A program made the translations under genes and the position numbers. A DNA stretch of 64,000 bases from NCBI GenBank assembly GCA_944363035.1, contig CALVTS010000001.1, positions 190,691 to 254,690 on the forward strand. Direction: 5' to 3'. This document shows positions 24,224 through 32,470 of this stretch, one piece after another. The DNA comes from an uncultured Clostridia bacterium (GTDB lineage Bacteria; Bacillota; Clostridia; Christensenellales; CAG-917). Below the pieces are notes generated by a model. It was given only the letters and a program-made list of their open reading frames with translations, had not been told where the DNA came from and did not search any database. Each line of letters starts with the position of its first letter. The stretch's first letter is position 1.

Positions 24224-25132
24224 ATGAGAAAGATAGCGATAACCACCGACATGGCGGCGGATATGCCCGAGGGCTTCTTCGCCCAAAAGGGAGTCACCGT
24301 CCTCCCCATGCCCTTTTCGGTGGACGGAAAGGATCATTTCGAGACAGACCTCCCCTCCTATCGGGAGTTTTACGACGCCATGCGCGCGGGCAAAAAGGTG
24401 AGCACTTCCCAGACCTCCGCCTACGCCGCCATGCGCGAATTCGAGCGGTTGCTCAACCAAGGATACGACATCCTGCACGTCTCCTTCTCCTCCGGGATGA
24501 GCGGGAGCTTCTTGAACGTCTCTTCGGCGGCAAAAGAGCTCCTCGTCAAATACCGCGACGGCAGGATACGCGTGGTGGACAGCCTCTCGGGATGCGGCGG
24601 ACAGGGCATCATGGTCGCGGACGCGCTCAAAATGAGAGACGCGGGCATGAGCCTCGACGACATCGCCGACAGCCTGGAAAAGGAGAGGATGAACTATCAC
24701 CACTTCTTCATCGTGGAGGACCTCAACACCCTCTATCGCGGCGGCAGGCTCAGCCGCCTGGAAGCCGCAGTCGGCACCATGCTGGGCATAAAACCCTTGC
24801 TCGAACTCAACCACTACGGCAAGATCATGCCCCTCCTGAAAGTCATGGGCAAGAAGAAGGCTCTGAGCGCCATCACCGAACAGGTCGTGAAATATTTCAA
24901 ACCCGAGAAAAACGACTTCATCCTCGTGGAACACGGCAACGACCTCGTCGGCGCGCAGGCTCTTGCGGAAAAGATACGCGCCGCCCTCCCCGATGTCGGG
25001 ATAGAATTCTGCAACGTGGGCTACCTTGTGGGCGCGCACGCGGGTCCCGGAGCTCTCGCCGTCTTCTTCGTCGGCGCAGAGAGACCCCGATTCATCAACG
25101 TGCCCATCCCCGGGCTGAAAACCTCAAAATGA
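24224..25132 (+). CDS. DegV family fatty-acid-binding protein
   Basis: A 302-residue cytoplasmic protein of the DegV/FakB family, which binds a fatty acid for phosphorylation by FakA or serves related lipid handling. Family features are the N-terminal KIAITTDMAADMP, KVSTSQTSAYA at about 57-67, VSFSSGMSGSF near 90-100 and the FIVEDLNTLYRGGRLS block near residue 165-180. The start is ATG 24224; an upstream in-frame ATG would lie before the promoter. The mRNA is probably leaderless. It overlaps the following aldo/keto reductase gene by 4 bp. Confidence 0.9.
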   Translation: MRKIAITTDMAADMPEGFFAQKGVTVLPMPFSVDGKDHFETDLPSYREFYDAMRAGKKVSTSQTSAYAAMREFERLLNQGYDILHVSFSSGMSGSFLNVSSAAKELLVKYRDGRIRVVDSLSGCGGQGIMVADALKMRDAGMSLDDIADSLEKERMNYHHFFIVEDLNTLYRGGRLSRLEAAVGTMLGIKPLLELNHYGKIMPLLKVMGKKKALSAITEQVVKYFKPEKNDFILVEHGNDLVGAQALAEKIRAALPDVGIEFCNVGYLVGAHAGPGALAVFFVGAERPRFINVPIPGLKTSK

Positions 25133-25998
25133 CGACTATGTTCTCCTCTCTCAAAGACACTTTCACTTTGAAAAACGGAGTGACCGTCCCCTGCGTGGGG
25201 TTCGGCACCTACAAGACCCCCGAGGGCGATGTGTGCAAAAAAAGCGTGCTCGCCGCCCTCGACGCGGGATACCGCCACATCGACACGGCGGAGTTCTACT
25301 TCAACGAGGAAAGCGTGGGGAAAGCCCTCGCAAAGAGCCCCGTCCCGAGGGAGGAGATTTTCCTCACCACCAAGGTCTGGAACACCCATCAGGGCTACGA
25401 CGAGACTCTCGCCGCCTTCGACGCCTCATCAAAACGGCTGGGGACAGCCCCCGATCTCTACCTCGTCCATTGGCCGATCACCAAAGATCACAAGGACGAC
25501 TACCCCGCCCGTCTCATAGACACCTGGCGCGCTATGGAGACCCTCCTCAAAGAAGGACGCGTCCGCGCGATCGGAGTGTGCAACTGTCTGAAAAGCCACT
25601 TGAACGTGCTTTTTGATGAGTGTGAAGTGCCTCCAATGGTGAATCAGATCGAATATCACTTCGGTTTCACGGACGCGGATCAGCTGGAAGCCGCAGAATT
25701 TTCCAAAGCGCACGGGATGGTGGTCGAGGGCTGGGCTCCCCTCTGTCGCGGCAAGGCATTCGGGCATCCCGTCCTCGCCTCCGTGGCAAAAAAACACGGC
25801 AGGACGGAAGCGCAGGTGCTGGTGCGCTTCTGCCTTGAACACGGCGTGCTCCCACTCCCCAAATCCGCCACTCCCTCCCGCATCGCGGAAAATGCGGACG
25901 TGTTCTCATTCTCACCGGACGCAGACGACCTCGCCGCCCTCGACGCGGTGTCCTCCATAGGCCGCCTCGGCCCGCACCCCGACGAAGCAAGACATTGA
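25129..25998 (+). CDS. Aldo/keto reductase
   Basis: A 289-residue NADPH-dependent reductase of the AKR superfamily. The catalytic tetrad is visible: Asp in YRHIDTAEFY (near 54), Tyr in the same segment, Lys in LTTKVW and His in LYLVHWP. GVTVPCVGFGTYKTPEG is the family N-terminus, and the LPLPKSATPSRI segment near the C-terminus is the coenzyme loop. The start is ATG 25129, which overlaps the degV stop (ATGA); a second ATG three codons later is possible. Substrate cannot be deduced. The gene ends at the third repeat island. Confidence 0.9.
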   Translation: MTTMFSSLKDTFTLKNGVTVPCVGFGTYKTPEGDVCKKSVLAALDAGYRHIDTAEFYFNEESVGKALAKSPVPREEIFLTTKVWNTHQGYDETLAAFDASSKRLGTAPDLYLVHWPITKDHKDDYPARLIDTWRAMETLLKEGRVRAIGVCNCLKSHLNVLFDECEVPPMVNQIEYHFGFTDADQLEAAEFSKAHGMVVEGWAPLCRGKAFGHPVLASVAKKHGRTEAQVLVRFCLEHGVLPLPKSATPSRIAENADVFSFSPDADDLAALDAVSSIGRLGPHPDEARH

Positions 25999-26007
25999 AG
26001 GGAAAGC

Positions 26008-26081
26008 CCCCTGTTTTCGGGGTTCCCGCCGTACACTCGTTCGGGGGTATATTTGACTCCCACGTATACTTATTCGTAGCG
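26008..26081 (+). repeat. 74-bp direct repeat, left copy
   Basis: Matches 26629-26702 with one mismatch. It starts with a CCCCTG...CGGGG mini-hairpin and ends in a ~32-bp-family tail (CCCACGTATACTTATTCG). The two copies bracket the type I cassette. Confidence 0.88.
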
Positions 26082-26139
26082 GAGTTTGAACTTTACGTTT
26101 CTTCCACTTCGAATAAGTTCACGTCGTGCTCGGGCTGAT

Positions 26140-26492
26140 TTAATGAAGTTTACGTCCCCTAACATGGAAGTATTGCTCCCCCTCCTCCCCTTCGGGACTC
26201 CTCCCCCACTCGAGATAGAGTTCATTCCTCCTAAAATGCGGGACTTACTTTTTCATAAAGGCGCAGTCTGCGCCTTTATGAAAACACCTCTTGAAAAAAG
26301 TTTGAATCTCGCACTCACATAATCAAGCGGATACCAGTATTGACTAAACGTCGCTCGCGGGGCGAGGAGGGCGACTCGACGCGCACCGAGCCCGTGTCTA
26401 CTTAATTTCTCGTCTAGCTTGCGAGATCGCAGATTCGCGCCGCGGCGTTCAAGAGGCGGCACGCCGCCTGTGAACGCTTGGCTGAGCGGCGC
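26140..26492 (+). repeat. Type I hairpin cassette, copy D
   Basis: Same landmarks as copy A in the same order: GTCCCCTAACATGGAAGTAT, CTCCCCTTCGGGACTCCTCC, the perfect CATAAAGGCGCA/TGCGCCTTTATG hairpin, CACTCACATAATCAAGCGGA and GGCGACTCGACGCGCACC. The final three-tier hairpin (26437-26492) has new stems: GCGTTCA/TGAACGC and GGCGGC/GCCGCC instead of ACTTGCA/TGCAAGT and GCGGGCG/CGCCCGC. The AGA and TG internal loops are kept. Confidence 0.85.
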
Positions 26493-26499
26493 GTGAGAC

Positions 26500-26580
26500 T
26501 GTCTTCGAAAAAGTATACGTGGGGTTCAAACACGTCTCCGATCCGAATAAGTTCACGTCGTGCTCGTAGACGCCCGTTCC
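26500..26580 (-). repeat. Partial array of ~32-bp repeats
   Basis: Two diverged inverted units follow the cassette hairpin, with CCGAATAAGTTCACGTCGTG as the clearest unit end. Confidence 0.65.
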
Positions 26581-26628
26581 AACGCTTGTCCCCTTGACGG
26601 CAGTATTTCAATTAAAAACAAGGGGTAG

Positions 26629-26702
26629 CCCCTGTTTACGGGGTTCCCGCCGTACACTCGTTCGGGGGTATATTTGACTCCCACGTATACTTATTCGTAG
26701 CG
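26629..26702 (+). repeat. 74-bp direct repeat, right copy
   Basis: Partner of 26008-26081. It leads straight into one more ~32-bp unit and the type II cassette. Confidence 0.88.
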
Positions 26703-26736
26703 TGTTTGAACCCCACGAACACTTATTCGGAGTGGA

Positions 26737-27035
26737 GCCGCCTAGCCAAACTTGCACAGCGGGCGTTTACGCCCGCTCTTGCAAGTCGGCGGCGACGAAG
26801 TGAGTGCCGAGGGCGAGACGTAAAGTGCGTCGGCAATGCGCCACTCTCTTCGCGAAGCGGGCGCATTGCAAGCGGCATAACATGGCGGCGCCGCAGAGGC
26901 GCCGTCCTCGGTAGCCCTCATGCCCGAGCGCCGAAGGTTTCCCCCAAAATGGTGGGTCCCCTTTTAAGGGGGAACGATTTTGGGGGAAACCCGCAGGAAG
27001 GGGGCAACAATATTTCCATGTTAGAGGAAGTATAC
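26737..27035 (-). repeat. Type II hairpin cassette, copy 2
   Basis: Reverse-complement homologue of 15134-15552 without the 36-bp tandem. The three-tier hairpin is at 26737-26793 (outer GCCGCC/GGCGGC). GCAATGCGCC/GGCGCATTGC arms lie at 26833-26842 and 26860-26869. The G-rich end (GTTTCCCCCAAAATGG, TGGGGGAAACCC) is at 26935-26990. Confidence 0.8.
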
Positions 27036-27065
27036 CCCGAAAACGTGAGCATCCACGACAAGTGT

Positions 27066-27101
27066 GCTCAAACACAGTTATTCGCGAAATAGCGCCTTTC
27101 A
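27066..27101 (-). repeat. Half copy of the stop-proximal nested palindrome
   Basis: AAACACAGTTATTCGCGAAA followed by TAGCGCCTTTCA matches the right half of the copies at 3783 and 15709 and again covers the stop codon of the leftward gene. The left half is missing. Confidence 0.7.
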
Positions 27102-28097
27102 GTCGAGTTTTATGCCCAACAGATCACTCAAAAACCTCTTATCATCCAAAAACTTCGCGCCCCCGATGGCTACGCTGGAGGGGCCGTCCTGAAGATGAGT
27201 GAGGGGGAGCTCGAAGGCTTGTTCGAGGTATTCTTTGAGCCCTGGGATACGGGCGGAACCGCCTGTGAGGAAGATGCCTTTGCGGAGGATCTCGGCGGCG
27301 AGTTCCGGAGGAGTCTGATCGAGGACGTTCATGACCACCTCGATGATGTCGTCCACGAGAGGGAGCACGGCGTCGCGCATATCCGCGGCGGTGATGGCAA
27401 CGCTCCTGGGCGCGCCGTCTCTGCCTCCGCCGGACACGGCGTAGCTGCCCTCGTCGTTGAGATAGAAAGAGAGCGCGGAGGTCTTTATCTTTTCCACGGT
27501 ATAGTCGCCGAGCTTGACCCCGTAAGCGGTGTACATCGCGTCGATGATGGCGGCGTTGAAGGCGTCGCCCGCAATGTTGACGGTGATCCCGCAGGCTATC
27601 CCGCGGTTGGTGACGGCGGCGACCTCAGTCTTTCCCCCGCCGATGTCGAGGAAGAGCCCGCCTATGCTCCCCGTGTACGCGAGGAGGGAAAGGGGCGCTT
27701 CCACCAGAGTGACCTCCTTGACGCCCGCCTTGACGAAACACTTCTCCACCGCTCTGCGATCCCCGCCCGTCATGGAGCAGGTGACGTTGACGATGGCGCT
27801 CACGCGGGGCGCGAACACCCCTGAGGGCAATATCTTTTTCAGGAAGTGTCTGAGCAGGAGCACGAACATCTCGTCGTCCGCGATGAGCCCCTCCTTGACG
27901 GGCGCGATGACGCGCGCTCCGCCGAGAGAGGAGGACATGATGCTCTCTGCGCGATAGCCCGCCTCGCGGATGACGTACTTGTCCCCGTTCTTTTCGGCGA
28001 GGGCGATCGCGGGCTCGCGGAGCACGGGACCTATCCCCTTCTGGTAGATGGTGATGAACTTGCTTCCGAGGTCAACGGACAATTCGATCTGAGCCAT
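27099..28097 (-). CDS. mreB: Rod-shape-determining protein MreB-like
   Basis: A 332-residue actin-fold protein of the MreB/Mbl family, which polymerises under the membrane to guide wall synthesis. Actin motifs seen are ELSVDLGSKFITIYQKG (phosphate 1), GGLFLDIGGGKTEVAAV near residue 150 (phosphate 2) and GIFLTGGSARIPGL near 272 (adenosine). It is more diverged than usual for MreB, lacking the classic DLGTAN start, so an MreB paralogue is possible. It overlaps maf by 26 bp. mreC and mreD, which normally follow, are absent; a repeat island follows instead. Its stop codon is inside the half palindrome. Confidence 0.83.
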   Translation of the reverse strand: MAQIELSVDLGSKFITIYQKGIGPVLREPAIALAEKNGDKYVIREAGYRAESIMSSSLGGARVIAPVKEGLIADDEMFVLLLRHFLKKILPSGVFAPRVSAIVNVTCSMTGGDRRAVEKCFVKAGVKEVTLVEAPLSLLAYTGSIGGLFLDIGGGKTEVAAVTNRGIACGITVNIAGDAFNAAIIDAMYTAYGVKLGDYTVEKIKTSALSFYLNDEGSYAVSGGGRDGAPRSVAITAADMRDAVLPLVDDIIEVVMNVLDQTPPELAAEILRKGIFLTGGSARIPGLKEYLEQAFELPLTHLQDGPSSVAIGGAKFLDDKRFLSDLLGIKLD

Positions 28098-28671
28098 TCT
28101 GCACCTCTTTGAGTACCTTGACGAGTTTCTCGATCGGGAGCCCTATTATGTTGGAGAGGCTCCCCTTGTATGATCCGACCACGACGCCTTCCTGAATGGC
28201 GTACGCGCCCGCTTTGTCGTACGGGTGATACCCGTCCACGTAATCTGCGATCTCCCTCTCGGAAAGAGTCCTGAACCACACCGAGGAACGCACCGAGAAA
28301 GTGCGCGTCCTGCCTTTTTTTGTCACCGTCACCCCCGTGAAAACGTAATGTTCCCTGCCGTTGAGCGCGGTGAGGATGGCTATCGCGTCTGCGCGATCGC
28401 GAGGTTTACCGTACAATTTGTCAAGATAAACCACGGTATCCGCGCCGATGACCACTTTGTCGGCATTCCCGTCCCTCTCCGCCACCGAGAGCGCCTTCAT
28501 GCGGGAGAGCTCTTTCACAAGCTCCCGCGGAGAGGACGCGGCGACCTTGCTTTCGTCGATGTCCGAGGGGAGGACCGTGATGTCCTCCGCCACGCGGGAG
28601 AGCAATTCCAGCCGTCTGGGGGAGGCGGAGGCGAGGATGACGGGCTCAGAGAATTTCCAGGTTCTTGCCAT
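28072..28671 (-). CDS. maf: Maf-like nucleotide pyrophosphatase
   Basis: A 199-residue Maf family enzyme that hydrolyses dTTP, UTP and some modified nucleotides. The signature ILASASPRRLELL lies at 12-24, followed by DIDES, VIGADTVVYLD and the YAIQEG and SNIIGLPI blocks. It overlaps ppx upstream and mreB downstream by 26 bp each, indicating an operon. Maf beside mreB is the classical Bacillota arrangement. Confidence 0.93.
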   Translation of the reverse strand: MARTWKFSEPVILASASPRRLELLSRVAEDITVLPSDIDESKVAASSPRELVKELSRMKALSVAERDGNADKVVIGADTVVYLDKLYGKPRDRADAIAILTALNGREHYVFTGVTVTKKGRTRTFSVRSSVWFRTLSEREIADYVDGYHPYDKAGAYAIQEGVVVGSYKGSLSNIIGLPIEKLVKVLKEVQNGSDRIVR

Positions 28672-30160
28672 ATGCGGCTTTGAACTCCTGCGCGGCGGAG
28701 AGCGCGTCCTTGACCTCGAGGGAGCAATCCCCTTCCGTCTCCGTCTTGATGATGACGCTGTCGCCGAGCACGTCGCAGGTTATCCCCGTGATGACGCCGC
28801 TCTGACTGCGGTCGAAGCTCTCGGCTATGCGCAGGATGACGCTGAGTTTGCGCATGGCTTCCACGTCCTCGACGGTGAGCATATCCTTATAGCGCATGAG
28901 ATCCTCTTTGACGATCTCGTTCTTTCTGTGCCCCGCCGCCACGAACGCCGCGAGCACGAGATCCTTGTGAGGCACGCCGTAGAGGTTGCTGTTGAGGATG
29001 ATATAGCAGGAGTGTTGCTCGTGATGATAATATTTTATCCTCATCCCCGTATCGTGCATGAGCGCGGCTATCTTCAACACTCTGACGTACATCCTGGGCA
29101 TCTTGTGCAGGACTTTGAGCTGTTTGAAGAGCTGGATGCAGAGGTTGTAGACGTGCTCCGCGTGGGGGATGTTGACGTCGTAATACTTCATCTGGGTGTG
29201 CAGGGAGTGCCCGAGGACGTCCGTCAGGGGACGCTCGTTCACACCGGGCACGGCGTAGCGGAACATCGCGCCCTCGCGGAGCCCGCAACCGCTTATCGTT
29301 ATCTTGGGGAAGTCGAAGCGGGAGAGCACGGCTTTTATCACCGCGAGCGAGCTGGGGAAGATATCCGCCCTGCCGCTGGACAGTCCCTTTATCTTCATGG
29401 TGGAATCCAGATCCAGCTTCCTTATCGTGGAATACAGCCCGTCGAACTCCGACATCGGGATCTCGTAGCCGTGGGTCATGTTGAAGGGATACTTCCTCAC
29501 CATGCGGCTTATCCTGCCCAGATTGCGGAAGGCGCCGCCCACGCCCACAAAAGCGGTGTCGGGTTCGATGCTGTCCAACCAACCTATCTTGTCCAGCTGT
29601 TCGCCTATGAACGCCTCTATCTTGTCCGCGCGGGTCTCGGGCTCTGAGCTGTAACTCTTGAAGAGATCCGTGAGCGTCACCGTGCCGAAAGGCAAGGTCT
29701 CGTAATGTATGAGATTGCGGCGGTTGTAGTAGATGAGGTTGGTGGAGCCGCCGCCCATCTCCATGATGAGCCCTTTGGGAATGTCCATGGAATTGATGAC
29801 CCCCTGATAGATGAGGAGCGCCTGCTCCTCCACGGTGAGCACCTTTATCTTTATACCGCAGGTCATCGCCACTTCGTCGAGGAAGCTCTTCTGGTTTTTG
29901 GCGCGGCGCACCGCCGCCGTTGCGTAGGCGAATATCTTGTCCACGTGGTTGGCGTCGCACAATTTCCTGAACATACTCAGGGTCTTGATGGTCTGCGCCA
30001 CACGCTGAGGCTTGATGATGCCGTCCCAGTCCATATCCTGTCCGAGGCGAACCGTCTCTTTGAGTTCGTCGAACACCACGAAATAGCCGCCCTCAAGGAT
30101 GTTGACAAGCACCAATCTTGCAGAGTTTGATCCGAGGTCGATGACAGCGATTTTTTCCAT
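28646..30160 (-). CDS. Ppx/GppA phosphatase with C-terminal HD domain
   Basis: A 504-residue exopolyphosphatase/guanosine pentaphosphate phosphatase family protein. The N-terminal actin-like half starts KIAVIDLGSNSARLVLV and contains LIMEMGGGSTNLIYY near residue 140. The C-terminal half (about 320-490) is an HD-type domain with ALMHDTGMRI and the HHEQHS segment. The GFGTVTL-type region reads LPFGTVTLTDLF. It probably degrades polyphosphate or (p)ppGpp-type nucleotides. AAGGAG precedes the ATG. It heads the ppx-maf-mreB operon. Confidence 0.9.
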   Translation of the reverse strand: MEKIAVIDLGSNSARLVLVNILEGGYFVVFDELKETVRLGQDMDWDGIIKPQRVAQTIKTLSMFRKLCDANHVDKIFAYATAAVRRAKNQKSFLDEVAMTCGIKIKVLTVEEQALLIYQGVINSMDIPKGLIMEMGGGSTNLIYYNRRNLIHYETLPFGTVTLTDLFKSYSSEPETRADKIEAFIGEQLDKIGWLDSIEPDTAFVGVGGAFRNLGRISRMVRKYPFNMTHGYEIPMSEFDGLYSTIRKLDLDSTMKIKGLSSGRADIFPSSLAVIKAVLSRFDFPKITISGCGLREGAMFRYAVPGVNERPLTDVLGHSLHTQMKYYDVNIPHAEHVYNLCIQLFKQLKVLHKMPRMYVRVLKIAALMHDTGMRIKYYHHEQHSCYIILNSNLYGVPHKDLVLAAFVAAGHRKNEIVKEDLMRYKDMLTVEDVEAMRKLSVILRIAESFDRSQSGVITGITCDVLGDSVIIKTETEGDCSLEVKDALSAAQEFKAAYGKNLEIL

Positions 30161-30217
30161 ATTTACTCCTTTCGGCGCAAGCGCCGCGCTCTCCCCGCCG
30201 GGGCGGAGAGGATAAGC

Positions 30218-31036
30218 CTAACAGTTTTTTATGCACTTGGACGGGCATTTGGACGCGCACAGTCCGCACCCGACGCATTTCTCGTAATCTATCACGGGCA
30301 GATTGTCCCGCATCTCTATGGCGTGTTCGGGACACACCTTCGCGCACAGCCCGCACCCCAGACAGCCCTTCGAGCACATGGCGCGCACTTCCTTGCCTCC
30401 CCTGAGGCAGTTGGAACACGCGATGTACACCTTCGCGCTCGCGGGCACCCTCTTCACCAGACGCTTGGGACACACCGCAACGCACTTCCCGCAGGTGATG
30501 CACTTCTCTCGGTCCACCTCGGCATAGCCGTGCTCTCCCACCTCGATGGCGTGGACGGGACACGCGTCCGTGCACGATCCCATCCCCAGGCATCCCCAGG
30601 GGCACACCTTCCTTCCCCCGCCGAGGAGCTCCATACTGCGGCAGTCCCCGTAGCCCATATACTCATACTTATCGTTGGCGTCGTTGCCGCCGTTGCACGC
30701 CACGACTATCTTCGTAGCCTCGGCGTCCACCGCAACTCCCATGATCTCGCCTATCATCTTCTTTTCGGCGGGAGCTGTGGCGGAACAGGAATTGACATCC
30801 GCCTTGCCCTCGGCGAGAGCTTTCGCGAAAGCGTCGCACCCCGCGTAACCGCACGCGCCGCAGTTGGCTCCCGAGAGATGACGGCGTATCTCCTCCTCCT
30901 TCTCGTCCTTGCGGACGGCAAACTTCTTGCCCATCACGGCAAGGAGCACGCCGAACACCGCCGCGAGCGCGAGCAATACGAGCGCGGACCACAGCACGGT
31001 CATGGGATCTACTGCCGACAAAACGAATGCGCTCAT
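30218..31036 (-). CDS. rnfB: Rnf complex subunit RnfB
   Basis: A 272-residue iron-sulfur subunit of the ferredoxin:NAD+ oxidoreductase that pumps Na+ or H+. Residues 8-33 form the N-terminal membrane helix. A Cys cluster (NCGACGYAGCDAFAKAL) near 58-75 binds one [4Fe-4S]. It is followed by several ferredoxin-type CxxCxxCxxxCP sets (CITCGKCVAVCP, CLGCGLCAKVCP, CVGCGLCASKCP). It is the last gene of rnfCDGEAB, as in Clostridia. Confidence 0.95.
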   Translation of the reverse strand: MSAFVLSAVDPMTVLWSALVLLALAAVFGVLLAVMGKKFAVRKDEKEEEIRRHLSGANCGACGYAGCDAFAKALAEGKADVNSCSATAPAEKKMIGEIMGVAVDAEATKIVVACNGGNDANDKYEYMGYGDCRSMELLGGGRKVCPWGCLGMGSCTDACPVHAIEVGEHGYAEVDREKCITCGKCVAVCPKRLVKRVPASAKVYIACSNCLRGGKEVRAMCSKGCLGCGLCAKVCPEHAIEMRDNLPVIDYEKCVGCGLCASKCPSKCIKNC

Positions 31037-31046
31037 GCTCCCCTCC

Positions 31047-31634
31047 TCACGATATCATCCCCGAAAACGCCGTGAACGCCAGGCTCATTATGGACGCCGC
31101 GACCAGCGTGACGGGGAAGCCCCTGAAAGGCTTGGGCACCGCGTTCACGTCCATGCGTTCGCGTATGCCGGCGAGCAACAGGATGGCGATGGTGAAACCC
31201 GCGCCGCTGAACACGCCGTTGAGAAAGGACATGAACAGGCTTTCTGCGGTCGCTATCCCGTAGGACTGGATGTTGAGTATCGCCACGCCCAGAACGGCGC
31301 AGTTCGTCGTGATGAGGGGGAGGTACACCCCCAGCGCGCTGTAAAGCGCGGGCATGAACTTTTTGAGGAGCAGCTCGACGAGCTGGACGAGCGCCGCGAT
31401 CACGAGGATGAACGCTATCGTCTGCAAGTATTCTATCCCAGCCGCCACGAGCAGTTTCTGCACCAGCCACGTGAACACGGAGGCTATCCCCATGACGAAA
31501 ATGACCGCAAGCCCCATCCCGAGCGCTGTGTCCGTCTTTTTGGACACGCCGAGGAAGGGACAGCACCCGAGGAACTGACAGAGCACGAAGTTGTTGACGA
31601 ACATGGCGCCTATGATGAGGAGGAAGTAGGTCAT
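31047..31634 (-). CDS. rnfA: Rnf complex subunit RnfA
   Basis: A 195-residue integral membrane subunit with six helices. It carries FVNNFVLCQFLGCCPFLGVS near the start and LITTNCAVLGVA in the middle; the two cysteines are those that, with RnfE, hold an intramembrane iron-sulfur centre. Ten bases separate it from rnfB, and it overlaps rnfE by 4 bp. Confidence 0.95.
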   Translation of the reverse strand: MTYFLLIIGAMFVNNFVLCQFLGCCPFLGVSKKTDTALGMGLAVIFVMGIASVFTWLVQKLLVAAGIEYLQTIAFILVIAALVQLVELLLKKFMPALYSALGVYLPLITTNCAVLGVAILNIQSYGIATAESLFMSFLNGVFSGAGFTIAILLLAGIRERMDVNAVPKPFRGFPVTLVAASIMSLAFTAFSGMIS

Positions 31635-32470
31635 TTGCGCTCCTCCCCGACGGGCATATCGCCGTCATCGCCGCTTGACGGCAACGATCTTTCGGCATAA
31701 ACTTCGTCTTTTGCGATATTCTCCGTTTCGGCGAGCTCGTTTTCCACGTGCTCGCGCACCATTTCGTCGATGAGTTTGCCCTCCTCCTCGTGCTTCTCGT
31801 CACGCGCTTTCGCGGCTTTGTCGGAGATGGCGTTTATCGCCGCCATCACGAGCCCCAGCGTGAGGAACCCGCCTGCGGGGAGTACGAACACCGCCATGGA
31901 ATAATCGGGCAGATCGCCGAGCGTCACGCCGAATTCGACGTCCCCGAAAGATCCCGTGAAGAAGGTCCCTGACCCGAGGAATTCGCGGATGACGCCGAGC
32001 AGGACGAGCGCGAGGGTGAACCCGAGCCCCATCCCCAGCCCGTCGAGGACGGAGTCCCCCACCTTGTTGGTGCTTGCAAAGGCTTCCGCACGCGCGAGGA
32101 TGATACAGTTGACGACGATGAGGGGAAGGTATATCCCCAATGCGTCGTAGAGGGCGGGTATGAATTTACGCAGGAGCATCTCCACCAGGGTGACGAAGGT
32201 CGCGATGATGAGGACGTATGCGGGGATGCGCACCTTGTCCGGGATGACCTTGCGCAGAAGGGAGACCAACGCGTTTGAGCACACCAACACCACCGTTGCC
32301 GCGAGCCCCATCCCCAGCCCGTTGAACGCGCTCGTGGAGATGGCGAGCGTGGGACACATCCCAAGCACCAGCCTGAACACGGGATTGGAGGCGAAAATGC
32401 CGTTCGTGACGATCTTGCCCTTTCCTTTCATGCTGAATTTCAATTCCTGCGGCATGGCGGACTTTTTCAT
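31631..32470 (-). CDS. rnfE: Rnf complex subunit RnfE
   Basis: A 279-residue membrane subunit, a homologue of RnfA. Key segments are VLGMCPTLAISTSA and LPLIVVNCIILARAEAFAS, whose cysteines correspond to those in RnfA. About 60 extra charged residues after the last helix (from KARDEKHEEEG) make the C-terminus longer than in most RnfE proteins; they are likely cytoplasmic. It overlaps both neighbours by 4 bp. Confidence 0.94.
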   Translation of the reverse strand: MKKSAMPQELKFSMKGKGKIVTNGIFASNPVFRLVLGMCPTLAISTSAFNGLGMGLAATVVLVCSNALVSLLRKVIPDKVRIPAYVLIIATFVTLVEMLLRKFIPALYDALGIYLPLIVVNCIILARAEAFASTNKVGDSVLDGLGMGLGFTLALVLLGVIREFLGSGTFFTGSFGDVEFGVTLGDLPDYSMAVFVLPAGGFLTLGLVMAAINAISDKAAKARDEKHEEEGKLIDEMVREHVENELAETENIAKDEVYAERSLPSSGDDGDMPVGEERK

